The notes under the pieces are model-generated. The model had not been told where the DNA came from. It did not search any database and worked only from the letters and a program-made list of their open reading frames with translations. Positions 11,639-23,568 of a stretch of DNA of 64,000 nt are shown here, in pieces. The position numbers and the translations under genes are program-made. Position 1 is the first letter of the stretch. Each line of letters opens with the position of its first letter. This stretch comes from Amaurobius ferox (Eukaryota > Arthropoda > Arachnida > Araneae > Amaurobiidae): positions 121,007,653 through 121,071,652 of the forward strand of contig OX578140.1 in NCBI GenBank assembly GCA_951213105.1. The letters are read 5' to 3'.

Positions 11639-13169
11639 TGTTGTGTTTGAAAGTGATAGAATAAAACCTGCTGTGTTTAAGAGAGATAAAGGAAGATATA
11701 ATAATTAGTTTAAAGAAAATTAGTTTATTAAATTGCAACTTCAAATTAAAAAATACAAAAACACTGCTCACAGGCAGGCAACTCAGGAAGAATTAACATT
11801 AGAATTTTAGACATTAGAATTTTACACAGACATTAGAATTTTATCAGCTTAGTTAGAATTAAGGAATTTGCATAAAATCTTTACTAAAAAAAAAAAAAAA
11901 TCTATTTTAAATTCCATCATAAAATTATTAACAAAAAAATATTAAATTTGAAAGAATTTTAGAATTTACCCAGGCTCTTAGAATTTATGAAGGCTTAGAA
12001 AATTGCTCTCTGAAATAAAGCTTAGAATTTTAAGTTCACAGAATAAATTGAAATCATACATTTTTAAAATATTGAGAAATCATCTACTGAATTTAAGAAA
12101 TTAAGAGTTTAAATAAAACATTAATATTCACCTGGCGGGATTATCTTAGAATAACAGGTTGGAGAGGAAAAGTTCTATATGTGGAGTTTCACAGGGATGA
12201 CAGGAATTTTCCTAAACCGGATTTCTTGGGATCAGAAGAAGATTCATTTACAGTGGCCTAACATTTACATCTGGAACTCTGGGATCTTCATAAAACAGCC
12301 GTCATCATCAGACGCTACGTTCATGTAACTCACATAGTGAATCTCACCACACATTTTTTCGAGAGTCATATTGTAATTTAGCTCGTAGAAATGAGTAAAA
12401 CTTTTGTTAAAAGAGGCAAATGAAAAAAAAACATCACAAGGAACTTAATGTTCCATAGAAAATCTCGCGTGGAACATAAGTTCTAATGGAAAAAATCAAC
12501 GAAGCGCTTCTCGCGCTAACACACAACGCGGGATTTCAACAAAAAACTAAAACCGAAAAATTCCTCGCCCATATTTATACGTGCTGAAAAAGGGAGAAGT
12601 TTAGACAAATGGCAGCAATTAAAATCCGCGTACCGAAATTAGAATTGCCAAAATAAAACTCAAAACTCCGAGAGCAGATGATCCGTAAAAACATGAACCA
12701 ATTAAAATAATTCACAAATTCCAAAAGGCACGAAAATCGCTTAGGCGGCGCATTAATCGCGGTAAAAAGGCTGCAAAACCAGGATTCCAAAAATGGCCAC
12801 AACTGAAATTTTTGAAATGCACTGAACATGGAAATAACTTGAAACTATAGAACAAATGGAATTTCTAACCAAAATGGGAAAATGAGACATCAAATTAAAG
12901 GGAATGTTAAAGGAAATTAAATAAATAAATAATTTTTATAAATTTACAAATCAAAAGTATATTAATTTAGAGAATGGAACATTTTTAATTAATAATATCA
13001 TAAAGAAAATTCATTTAGAAGATTAAAAAATATTCTAATTAAAGAATAAATTAAAAAAACCAATAAATATTATTTAAATATTATCAAATTGAGAATATTG
13101 AGCCAGGGAAAAATAATTAAAAGTAAATTTCAAACCCCCAAATTGCACAAATTCTAAAGCAACCCAACA
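11639..13169 (-). repeat. 5' LTR (element orientation)
   Basis: This is the second LTR copy; it would carry promoter and R-U5 signals read on the minus strand. A minus-strand frame at 12575-12829 runs through it, but the same region in the other LTR is broken, so I do not call it a gene. Confidence 0.88.
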
Positions 13170-14905
13170 ATATTAACCATAATTTTGTTTTTTTAATAAT
13201 CAGTTTAAACATCACACTTTCGTGTTACACTAAACTCTCTTCATTTTTGAATTGGTTACATCAAATTATCTTATTAGATATAATTTGGTGTAAATTAGAT
13301 AAACATCAAAAGATTGCAAAAGGCACATGCTTGTACTGTAAATGATTCTGGCAAGTTTTAAAAATGACGTTGTTTTTACATTTAGGTACACAACCAATCT
13401 TTGTTATGAGGAATTTTCTGCTTTTACTTGCTCTGTAAAATGAAAGGTAAAATTTATCGTTCGTGTAAAGTTCAACATTTATCATATTCCTGATTATAAA
13501 CATTTTTTTTGCACTTTAAATTACAGAATTTATATGCAGTGGTTTTGTGGTATAGGATCAACATTTCCCCCAAATTAAGCATGAAGCATTAGATGTGAAT
13601 ACGAACTCTCAAGATTTTCCCTTGAGCAAAACAAAATTATAATATTAATTATGGTTGAGCGAGTAGAAATCCATTCTCCATTCTTAATGAAGAGAAATCA
13701 ACATTTGTCTTCATGTTATCTCTTTTGCTCGAAAACTTCAATAGGTAGAAAGAAGAAATTTTGCATGCATATATGAAATTGCATGCAGATTTACAGAATC
13801 ACAATTTCAATTATTAAAACTAACTGCAACATAGTAAAACACCCATTTTTAAACTTTGCATGCTCACTTCACTTCCTACAAATAACAAGTAAACAACAAT
13901 TTTTAAGCATCCTATCAAAGCATGTGCACTTGCATGCATTGTGATTTAACCATGCTCCTGTATATTAAATAAGTTTTTGCTATTTAAATGTGTTATTTTG
14001 ATTTCATTGTTTTGCTGTATTCTAATTTGTTTAATATTCCAATTCTAAAAACTCATATGACTCTTGTATTAGGATTCTCCAATATTGAAATTTTTTTTTT
14101 ATACTTCAAATTTCATAGTTATTTGTTAAATAAGGTTTTAATTTGAAATCTTTAACAGCTCGCATACGGGTCATTCCATAACACTTCACCAACCCCCTCG
14201 GATTTGTTTTCTGAAATTTTATACAAAGTTACATACAACAAACCTACTTTACTTTGCAAAATGTTAGTTCATTTCATGCATTAGTTTTTTTAGGTTATAA
14301 TCCATGCATTCATTAGGATATTGTCCCATGTGATATAAGCTAAATATTTTTCTTATACATTCAAGTTTAAAAGAAAAGTATATATCCCATTGAATGCCAA
14401 AGGGATAAAATTTCTATATTTCTTGAGGTAACAAATATTTTGGATATGAAAATATTTTCTTTTCATGATTATCTCTTTTCCTTTTATTTTTTAAATAAAG
14501 GCATAAAAGGGTACTAAGAAAATAAATTAAAATTAATGATTGTCTTATGTATCATGGTTTGTTTTCATAACTTGGTCTTACAGTCTAATGCACTGTCTTC
14601 CTCTGCTGCCCGTTAAACTGTTCTAAACCTTTGGATGAGCTGGACAGTCTGGGTTCTTCCTTCTAATGTACACTGTAAGCTATATCTACTTGAAATTTGG
14701 TGCTAGCTGTATGCTAAGTCTACTTTTTATTCCACAACTGTGAATAGTAAAATTGAAACTCAGTGAGTTTTTTTTTGTATGCTGTGCAGTTAATAGTTGT
14801 ATGCAGAGTTCCATATAGGAGCAAATCTGGACTACCAATGCAGTGTACTGTACTGGAAGTGGATAAGAACCTGTAAAAGTGAAGTTCAGTACATGACAAA
14901 TGAAG

Positions 14906-14975
14906 AAATTCCCGACCGTCCAAACAGTTACCTTACACCTTTCTGGTAGGTCGGACGGTCTGGGTTTCAACAACA
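14906..14975 (+). mobile_element. SINE tail-only insertion (70 bp)
   Basis: The insert holds the stem GACCGTCC (14914-14921), a loop, GGACGGTC (14953-14960) and the tail TGGGTTTCAACAAC. It is flanked by the exact 15-bp duplication ACATGACAAATGAAG (14891-14905 and 14976-14990). It matches the last ~70 bases of the full SINE at 37630-37914. Confidence 0.88.
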
Positions 14976-15708
14976 ACATGACAAATGAAGTATGTCTTTG
15001 TGTCTGTCTGTCTGTGCCATCTGTAGCAGAAAATCTGAGTGACATATAGCCATAAATTTGCTGTAGAAGTATTTATGCTCTCGAGAAGAACACTTTATCA
15101 AGATATTTTTAATATGCAAATTAGTTTTTTAGTTGTTAAACATTGACGTGCCATTTCGGGTGATTTTTGCACAAATCAGAAATCAGTTCCTTAGCGATCG
15201 AAAATGTTACTACAAAAGTTTTCATCTTAACACCATCAGAAAGATAGAAAAGTTTTCTTCGAAAAGCTTTGAATGAAATATATAATATCAATAGATACAT
15301 TATAGAGAACACATCTGAATCCATGCTGCATGCGACTATGCCTTTTGAATAATTGAATAAATGTAATTATTGCCTGCATTAAATCTCAGGCAATGCCGAT
15401 TCATATTGTAGTAATCAATAAAGTAAAACACAATGAATATATTGCTAGGAAATTTAATAATTATCGTATTCACTTATTTTTTCTTCAGCAATTTATGTTG
15501 TGTTTACTTCATTACATAATATAATTGCTGCAGTTTGGTGGTGGAATTACATGTAAGTAAATGCCTACTTTTGTTCGCAAAATCTTACTTTTAGAAACAA
15601 TATTTATTACATGCATTAGGAACAATTCCTATTAATGAAATCTGCATTATGGCCAAAATAACTAATATGTGGTAATTAGAAACTTAATGTGAAATTTTAC
15701 TTTTTCAG

Positions 15709-15785
15709 ATACAGGATTTGAAGTTCCTAATAAATTCATTGTTGGATATGCACTGGATTATAATGAATACTTCAGAGATTTAAAT
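15709..15785 (+). CDS. HPRT1: HPRT exon (equivalent to human exon 8): base-binding segment
   Basis: The 77-bp exon encodes [26 protein letters not shown], aligning almost residue for residue with the strongly conserved C-terminal block of human HPRT. The Phe of NKF, which stacks on the purine, and the Asp of ALDYNE, which contacts the base and Mg/PPi site, are both intact. The acceptor is a clean polypyrimidine tract plus TTTTTCAG, and the donor is AAT then GTAAGT. Length equals human exon 8. The reading frame is undamaged and splice sites are good, so this looks like a working gene, not a pseudogene. Confidence 0.96.
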
Positions 15786-16266
15786 GTAAGTAATACTAAA
15801 TATTTTGTTTCAAGAACTTTTGATAAAAAAACTCTCATTTTTAAAATAAAATTGAGGATTGACAGGCTTGCACCTGAAGATTGTTGACTAGACTTATTAC
15901 ATTTTTATACTCCTTGAGTGTTTGATATTGCACTTAAAATCCACTTATATTTACCTAGTCATATTTTTGCATAGTTATGCACCTGAGTTTTTGTGTTTCT
16001 TTAGATTGAAACTTTATTTTATATCTTTAATGTGCTGTTGTTGATGTACCTTAGGTTTTGCATGGAGATTTGTGTCATATATTATAAATCTTTGGAAATA
16101 ATATTAACAAATATAAAACATTGACATTTTCTATTGTGTATGAAGAAAAACAAAGTGTCTAAAAAAACATTTAAACTGCTTTGTATTTACCAGTAATAGG
16201 CAAATAGTTTTTGCTGCATTCTATATGAGTGCAGAAAAACAAATTTCTTCACAGCGAGTGAATAAA

Positions 16267-16331
16267 TTCAGTTACCTTACACCTTTCTGGTAGGTCGGAC
16301 GGTCTGGGTCTCAACAACAACAACAACAACA
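16267..16331 (+). mobile_element. SINE tail-only insertion (65 bp) with (CAA)n end
   Basis: The insert is flanked by the 16-bp duplication ACAGCGAGTGAATAAA (16251-16266 and 16332-16347). It begins inside the loop of the hairpin (CAGTTACCTTACACC), so it lacks the left stem arm, keeps GGTCGGACGGTC, and ends in seven CAA units. It lies in the last HPRT intron. Confidence 0.88.
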
Positions 16332-17486
16332 ACAGCGAGTGAATAAACTTTTTTGTGGATTTTAAACTTTTTTTATAGAGGGAGGAGGGGTTAATTGATT
16401 ACCATGTCCATTGCATTTACAATACTTTTTAGTTATAAGGCATTGTTTGCTAATGGAAAAGTTGTTGAATGATGCAGACTTTTATAACAAATTTCCATTT
16501 CAGGTAGCCCAATTCACAAAATTTTGCCAAATCTGAAAAAATATATATCAACATTATAGTTTTAAGCAGGTTGTTGCAATAGTTTTAATAGTTATTATTT
16601 TGGATAAATAGTACTTATATAATGTGCAAAAATCCATTAGAGTATTTTAATTTTAATATTTACTGAGATTGTTTGTATCTATGCATTTCTCTTTTTAAAC
16701 ATTTGCATCCATTATCTATATGTTGTGTATACTTAATTTTTTTCTATTTGTTCTGAGAAATTTTAAAGTAAATATGTAGTTATACATGCTTTATTCCTTA
16801 AAATAGATAAAACACATGTTATTTTAAAATCTTTTAAAGCGCAATTTTTTAAATTTTACTGTATATATATTAATTAGAAGAATGTGAAAAAGAGGGTGCA
16901 TGTTTAAAGATGGGCGATCATAGACACAAATAAATGATATAGATAGTCAGTAAGTACAATCAAGAGAAGTGGACAGTCAGGGCTTTATAGATAGAATAAA
17001 GATTGGAAACTGTGGATGTGTACAGTATAACACCCTTTTGCTATTATTTACTTTCCCTGATGGTTCTGGACTTAGTCACCAGTTAGGATAATGACAAATT
17101 TCAGTGCCTGAATCCATAAATAAAAATGAGTGTTCTGTTTAAATTTTGGAGTAATGATGCAGACTTCTAGCAATTTGAGCATGAAAATAACTATATTACA
17201 TCAAGAATACAAAGCATGTTTAACATGTACAATTTATAGGAGAGAAAGGTTGTAATGCCATGTTGCAGCAAATCCAGCATCAAATTGCACTGGTTTGTCC
17301 ATGGGTGACAATAAGTTTTGTAGATCAATGCAGATGCAGTTTTTTTTATTAGTCTGTTTAAAATTGGAGAAATGAGAAGAATCATAATACTCTTTTCTAA
17401 TTGTAAAATACATTAGTTTGAATTTTCTAATAAAAAGTGTTTTAATTATGTATGACTTTTTGTTTTCATATCTATTTTCTTTCCAG

Positions 17487-17537
17487 CATGTTTGCATCAT
17501 TAATGAGCTTGGAATAAAGAAGTATTCAAAGAAGTAA
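17487..17537 (+). CDS. HPRT1: HPRT terminal coding exon with stop
   Basis: After the acceptor TTTCCAG this exon reads H-V-C-I-I-N-E-L-G-I-K-K-Y-S-K-K and stops at TAA (17535-17537). HVC-I-x-E-x-G-x-x-K-Y is the conserved HPRT C-terminus; the protein is one residue longer than human at this end. The intron before it (15786-17486) is 1.7 kb and carries one SINE-tail insertion. The 3' UTR follows; a possible ATTAAA signal lies at 17707-17712, but AT-rich sequence makes this weak. Confidence 0.95.
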   Translation, partial: HVCIINELGIKKYSKK

Positions 17538-17706
17538 CATATCTGTTGTTAATGTTATCTAATGTTGTAAGATTGTGATATTTCCTTTTGCTATTTATTT
17601 ATGTTTTATATTTGTTAATGGAGGAAAAATCTCATTTTAATCTAATGACTAATGTTGGTTATATAATCATGTTGCAGTATATTTTTTTAAAAGTAAAAAT
17701 TTCATA

Positions 17707-17712
17707 ATTAAA
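17707..17712 (+). promoter_or_regulatory. Possible polyadenylation signal (ATTAAA) for HPRT
   Basis: ATTAAA lies 170 bases after the HPRT stop codon and is the nearest near-consensus hexamer noticed. Later AATAAA-like hexamers occur around 18430 and 18610. In sequence this AT-rich such hexamers arise by chance, so the real cleavage site is undetermined. Confidence 0.25.
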
Positions 17713-17874
17713 GATCTGGATATTTTTAAACAAAATCAATGATTTATTATGCATACTGATTTTTTATTTTGGTTATTGTTATGTTATTGAATATTTGGTT
17801 TTATAAACAAGCATCTATTGTTAGGCTTCAACAAAATAAGGTAAACTGTGATTGACCAATTTTTCTGTTTTATA

Positions 17875-18789
17875 TAGTGTTTCTCAGCTTATTATTTATC
17901 TATTCTTCCTGTCAAGAAATTTATTATGTGGACTATATAAATATGATTGTGTATGGTGCCAAGAATAGAGATACATACGAATTTACAATATAAAGATATC
18001 TTTTAAAATTATTAAAAAATTATCAACATATACGACATACAAAATATATATTTTAGCCTGAGTGCCAAAATATATATTTTAGCCCCACTTTTGGGATGTA
18101 CCCCATAGGTTGAAAACAACCTCTGCTATAGAAGCATGTTAATTAGAGGTTTTAAATTTTATTTTCTGCTAAACTGTTTCTGCAACCCTCTTTCTAATAC
18201 TCACATTTTCATTCAAAAACATGCATTTAAATCTTAATGTGTGGATTTTATATAAAATATTTTAACAACTTAGCATAAAAAAATGAAACTATTGTTATGC
18301 AGGTTGTAATTATCTGCCAAATCACAACTACTTTGACAGTTTGTTTTGTTGACATCTGATGTTTTTCATGTGAGAATGGTGCCGAAAAACTGTATAGCCT
18401 GGGTTTTATTTATAGTGTAAGAATTTTGAAAAAATAAAAATAATAATGGATGAATTATACAGGGAAGGGCTGGGATTAATAGTTTGAAGAATGCCATTTC
18501 CAGACTTCGAGGAAAGGGAGTAATTTAAGTTATAAAACAAAATTAAAAAAGGGGGAGGAAGAAAATTAATCTGAGTAAATAAGAAAGGTTAAAATTATAA
18601 AACCTTAAAAACATAAATAAATAAATAAATAAGATGAGGAACAGGGTTGCATCATCTAAACATCTGTTGACCAGTTTTAAAGGGGAGAAAGAGTGTAAAA
18701 TTAAAAGTTAAGTTGCTTTAAAAAAGAATAATAAAATTAGTGAAGGCATTCAACACCACATAATGGCAATCTCTGGTTGAGAAACACTA
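17875..18789. mobile_element. Possible hAT-like MITE
   Basis: TAGTGTTTCTCAGC at 17875 is matched inverted by GGTTGAGAAACACTA ending at 18789, resembling the CAGTGTTTCTCAACC ends of hAT MITEs. The flanking octamers do not match well, and a second GGTTGAAAACAACC motif at 18108 suggests more than one element. It would lie in or just past the HPRT 3' UTR. Confidence 0.3.
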
Positions 18790-19884
18790 TTTCTCAACTT
18801 AAAGTATAACCTATATTAGGTTCACTAGCATTTCAAATATTATAGCTGTGATACTTAACAGAATAAGAAAAATATTCACGTTAAAAATGTTAACTGACAG
18901 AGCTTTTAAAATATAGATTATTAAAAATATTTAAAATCTCTGTACATTATTTTGCTTTTTTATTATGTTGTTTTATTATTTTGTCTAGATGACATAGCTA
19001 GAAAATGTATGCATTTTTAAGAGTAATTTTATTTTTGCTAAATAATAAAATATTTCTAAAGATTTTAAAGTATTTTGCATTGCATGATTTAAAACATATT
19101 AAGTTAAAACCATTTAATTTTTGTTAAAAGTGTCTACTATAGCTTAATCATGATATATATATTTCATAAATGTTTTGAATGAGACATTCAGGATTGTGAA
19201 TGTTAAATATGTTATTTCGACCATTGTATTTTATTTTTTCTTGAATGTTTTTCCCTCAAAAATTCTTACTAAACAGTTATACTGATTTTATTTGTGAATT
19301 TGTTTCCATGTTTTATATATGGTTGTATTAATGTTTTTACTGTTTCTCTGAATCTCCTTTGTGCAGTGGTTTCAAAATGTTCTTCCGCATGGCAAATTTT
19401 TTTTTTTGTCCCTTATTTTATTTTGGAAGTAAACTTTGTACTATTTTTTTCTTCTTGTTGGATCTACTTATGACTGAACAGTTAGTGCTCTAATTGCAGC
19501 TTTCGTTTTGGTTCATTTATGTTGTAACTACTGACCAAACATCATTAGCTAACATCATTAGCTAATTTTTATTAGCTAATTAAAGCTTGTAACTCTGTAT
19601 AAGAAATTATTATTACTATATTGTAACATTTTAAGTTATGTGCTTAAATGATAAGCATTAAATGGACAAAGATAAGTAATTAAAATTAATTTACTCTCTG
19701 TTATTACTTTTTTAGTATTTACATAACTTGGATTTCTATGACAATCCTGTCAACCAATTTTTATAAATATTTAAGTAAATATTTGTTTTGTACTTGTCAC
19801 AGTGGTCAATATAAGATAAATGTTTACCAACTAAATTTTAAAGTTATTAGTCAGCTAGGTAGTAACTAATTGCATAGTTTAAGT

Positions 19885-20534
19885 CAGTGGTTCTCAACTA
19901 GGGGTATGTAGACTCCTACAAGTATATTGGGAAGTATCCAAGGGGTGTGTCTGGCTTTATATCTAAAAATTTATTATTTTAGAAAAATAGATACAGGTAA
20001 TTTTAACTTTTTTTACCCAAAAATAAAAGCAAACTACTCTGTCCTGTTTGTAAAAGAAGGCAAAGAAACTGATCGGTGTTTCTTGTGACATGTTATTGTA
20101 AAAAAAGAAAAATGCACTTGTTTTGTTTTCAATTTGTTCTGTTATAATGGTTTTTTTTTCCTAATATTTCAATTCCCGCAAAGCTCAGTGCCATTTGTGA
20201 TCACATATTTGCGTAAAAGTGTTTTTGCTAAATTCTATGAAAAATAAAATAAATAGACTTTATGTTTTAGCAGACATTTATGCCAGTTAAAAATCAATTA
20301 AAAATAATTTGTTACTCATTGTAGAAGGTATCTAAAGAGTACTTATTTAGATATTTATTTTTTGAAAGTGATACAATGAATATTCAATTTTGCAATGTAC
20401 ATGATAACAAAACAGCCTTAACAAAATTTATGATTATGCTAGTTTTTTGATTAGAATTTCAAATTCCATTTAACTCTAAGCAGTACACAGCTAACATCCA
20501 TGTGTGCACTGAGAAGAAAGGTTACGAACCACTG
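19885..20534. mobile_element. hAT-type MITE, CAGTGGTTC termini
   Basis: The left end CAGTGGTTCTCAAC and the inverted right end CAGTGGTTCGTAAC face each other across 650 bp of non-coding AT-rich DNA. The flanking octamers GTTTAAGT and ATTTAAGC share the core TTTAAG, consistent with an old 8-bp hAT duplication. Confidence 0.65.
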
Positions 20535-22217
20535 ATTTAAGCTATTGGTCTAATGTTTAGAACTGTAGACTAAATATGACTAAATTATATATCTTTTCAA
20601 AGCACAATATACTGTTTGTTCTCTGTTGGTACTAAATTATATATTGCATCCATACTTGCAGCAGTGTAAGCTGTCTGAACTTGTAGCATAAATGGGTGGA
20701 TGTTGTTACATATTTCATCAATAGGTGGATGATGTTGCACACTGTCCCAAGGAAATGAAAAGCAAATAACAATTCACTCATGCAAGTTTTAATTATTTTT
20801 AATTTTGTCACTGTCACAAGTATTTGTTGGAACTTTTTTATCTTTAAGTATTTATTTATTTGTACCTAAAAAATGACTTCTACAATTGCTTAATTGTAGT
20901 CAATTTTATAATTGTTATGTGTGGTTTTAGACTCCGTTTCATGTCATAGTGTTATTTTCAGAATTTTGCAGCCACTGCTTCTATATGTTTAAAATATATA
21001 ATGAGCAATAATTGTAGAAAATATAAAAAAATAAATGGAAAAGTAATTTGCATTCAACCTTTCTATTTAAATGTTGGTTTACTGTTACTATTTTCAGGTA
21101 CTTATATATACCACCATACTGTTATAATATAACAAACTTTAAATTGCCTGAAATTGTAGTTCATCTTTTATGCATTAAATAATAACTAATTTCTTAATTT
21201 GCATTTATAATTTCTACACATGAAAGTAGATGTTTCTATAAGTTACCATAATTCTAAGGGTAACTATAATGTATAAATAAAAAACATATTCAACCGTGCA
21301 TGCAGTTAGTCTTTATAGCTTGTTAAATTGCATATTAATATTTTTAAGGTTTAGAAAAGTGTAGTTCTTAGCTCAAGGCATACTAGAACAATTCTATATT
21401 ATCCTCTACAGGGTTCTATTAAAAAAACCTCTAATAACTTTTGATTTCTTTTTATAAAGAGTGAATTTCACTCTTAAAGACCATATGTGCTTTGTCCGTC
21501 CGCATGTTTACCTATGCTTCCATTTTTACCTCAAAATCTCACAGCCTTAAATAGTAGTAAATTTATGCAGTGTATTTAAATTCATTTATCTACTCTTGTA
21601 CTAACTTCTTTCCAGATGGAATTAAGACATTTTTGCAATTCTCCTACAAGATATGTTAGTCTACTCTTTCCTGAGGAATGGTGTAAAAATGGTACAGTTA
21701 TGGTGAAGGCATGATAAATAAGAATTTCTTGTTATCAGCATATAGCTTCAAATGATATTCTGCTGCTTTTAATTACAATCATGAGGCCTGCTTTTGGATC
21801 TGCTATGCATACTTCTTGGTTTTATGGTGTTCATTTTATCAAGCTATATATCTTTGAAGAGCTAATTAGAAAATAACTTTCAATACTTCCTTTAAAGCAG
21901 GCTTAGAAAATGCAGGTGGCTACAGTTTTTAAGGGTGTTTTGAGCTCTCTTTCTCAGGTGGAAAACTGTGTGTTCTTAAATAAATGCTAAGAACAACAGT
22001 TGTTCTCAAAATATCAATATGATGCTAAGAACATCTGCAGTTCTCAGAATATCAATTTGGGAATACCAAAATACTCTTATTTTTTTATTGAAATTTCATT
22101 TCAATCTTCTGTCTCAATGGTTAAGTCAATCATAAATGATTCATAGCAACTTTTATTAACAGAGTTATTTTTCTTATCTGTTTTCTGTTTTTAACCACTA
22201 AAAATGATCGTAAGAAT
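20535..22217. other. No gene seen
   Basis: AT-rich sequence without recognisable exons, RNA genes or repeats with clear ends. The minus-strand frame at 20632-20817 has no conserved motif. Confidence 0.5.
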
Positions 22218-22221
22218 TTAA

Positions 22222-23157
22222 CAAGAAGATTAATAATTAATAAAGATTAATAGATTGTGAAACATTTCCCAACTGAAATGCAATTTTATTTAAACATCTC
22301 TAAAATGTTATACATTCAGCACGGATATTTTTAAAATTATTACTGCACTACAATAATTTATTGAACTTTGAAACTTTCATTGAAAAAAAAACAATGCTAT
22401 AAAATGGCCTGCTTCTCTATGTAAAATCAATGAATATTTCATTCATATTACTTATATTTCAGACTCTGCGTTAAAAAGTTCAGCAATTCTTATACAACTC
22501 ATCTAACAATCGCTTGATTTGTTTACATTCTGCATAAGTTAAAATTAGGCTTTGCTGTAAAAATAATCAAAGTGTAGTGATCATTTAAAATAAAAAATAT
22601 TGTAATTGCATAGGCACAGAATTTAGATACACAGATAATATGCAAAAGTAAAACAGTTTTAGGATGGATGCAACACTAAATATAAATATAAACATTCCTT
22701 AAAAATCGCTATTTTTACACAACAAAAATAAAATAGATGCCATATTTTATTTTGCAATGAGTCACGTGATCTCTTCATATAATATGGGTGTAATTATTAT
22801 TTCAATTTTTATTTAAAAAACTACTTAACATATTTTGATGAATTTTTTTTACACATTTTATGTGATAATTTGAGTATTTCCTAGAATTTTCAAAGCAATT
22901 TATGAATTTTAACTCTACCTAAAAAATGTTTGAAAATTAGATCAAATAGGGTTTAATGTATTTCCATTTTTCAACCCGGGTTCAATTTAAAACTAATTTA
23001 GTGATGTTATTTTTTTACATTCCTATATGTCTCACCAGACTGCTTCAACAACATACTAAAATTTCATTTTGATAGTTATTTTTATGGCAGTTGTCGAGTG
23101 AATGAATAGAGAGAGTGAACAAAGAGTCATACACACTTTGCAACTATGTTGAAAGTG
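22222..23157 (-). mobile_element. TTAA-flanked repeat, copy 3 (inverted, internally deleted)
   Basis: The minus strand matches 4171-5484 in order, starting with CACTTTCAACATAG (23157 downward) and ending at ...AATCTTCTTG (22222). TTAA flanks both sides (22218-22221 and 23158-23161). Shared landmarks include the AACCCGGGTTG palindrome, a CACGTGA block and the TTAAACATCTC segment. About 370 bases of the full-length form are missing, and divergence is clearly higher than between copies 1 and 2. Confidence 0.65.
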
Positions 23158-23228
23158 TTAATAAAGATAAGTCTTAGAAATTTTTTATGTAGTTCATACA
23201 GCTTGTTCTATTGAACAACCCCTAGGAA

Positions 23229-23568
23229 TGGTCTTGTGTGAATCTATAACTGCCTGTATTTAATTCTTGATAGTTTGACAATGAACATTCATTATAACAA
23301 ATGCAATGATTTTTACAAAATTTCTTAAAGTTATCAATGACTAGACATCCTTGTGAAACAAGTGCCAGGTGTATTGCGAACATAAAAATAAGATTTAAGT
23401 AAATGGAGATACAATAGGCTTAAAAAATGTATTTATTGAAATAATTGTTAGGATGTATTTCAATTATTCTGGTTTTCTATCATGTTTAACAGAAAAAGAT
23501 GTGTTAGAAAATGAACAACTAGTGGTCTTATGTGAATCTATAACTGCCTGTATTTAATCCTTGATAGT
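23229..23568 (+). repeat. Spaced 46-bp direct repeat
   Basis: A 46-base block (GGTCTTGTGTGAATCTATAA ... TTGATAGT) at 23229-23274 recurs at 23523-23568 with two or three differences. The spacer of ~250 bases is AT-rich and has no gene. Confidence 0.7.

Larger units (their letters stand above)
8987..13169 (-). mobile_element. Complete non-autonomous LTR retrotransposon, ATAT target site
   Basis: Two direct repeats of 1536 bp (8987-10522) and 1531 bp (11639-13169) begin TGTTGTG and end CCCAACA, so each has TG...CA termini. ATAT precedes the left copy (8983-8986) and follows the right one (13170-13173), a 4-bp target duplication as used by the 17.6/297 branch of Ty3/gypsy elements. The internal part is only 1116 bp and has no gag or pol. 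The polypurine tract and primer site place the element on the minus strand, so the copy at 11639-13169 is its 5' LTR. Confidence 0.88.

Noticed and set aside
11600..11640. tRNA gene fragment beside the right LTR
   Set aside because: It abuts the LTR at primer-site distance and orientation, so a PBS explains it better.
12575..12829. 84-codon minus-strand protein in the LTR
   Set aside because: The equivalent positions of the other LTR break the frame; no motif.
14686..15045. 119-codon minus-strand open frame (and the overlapping one at 14720)
   Set aside because: It runs straight through a SINE tail and its two target duplications, with no family motif; it is a chance frame.
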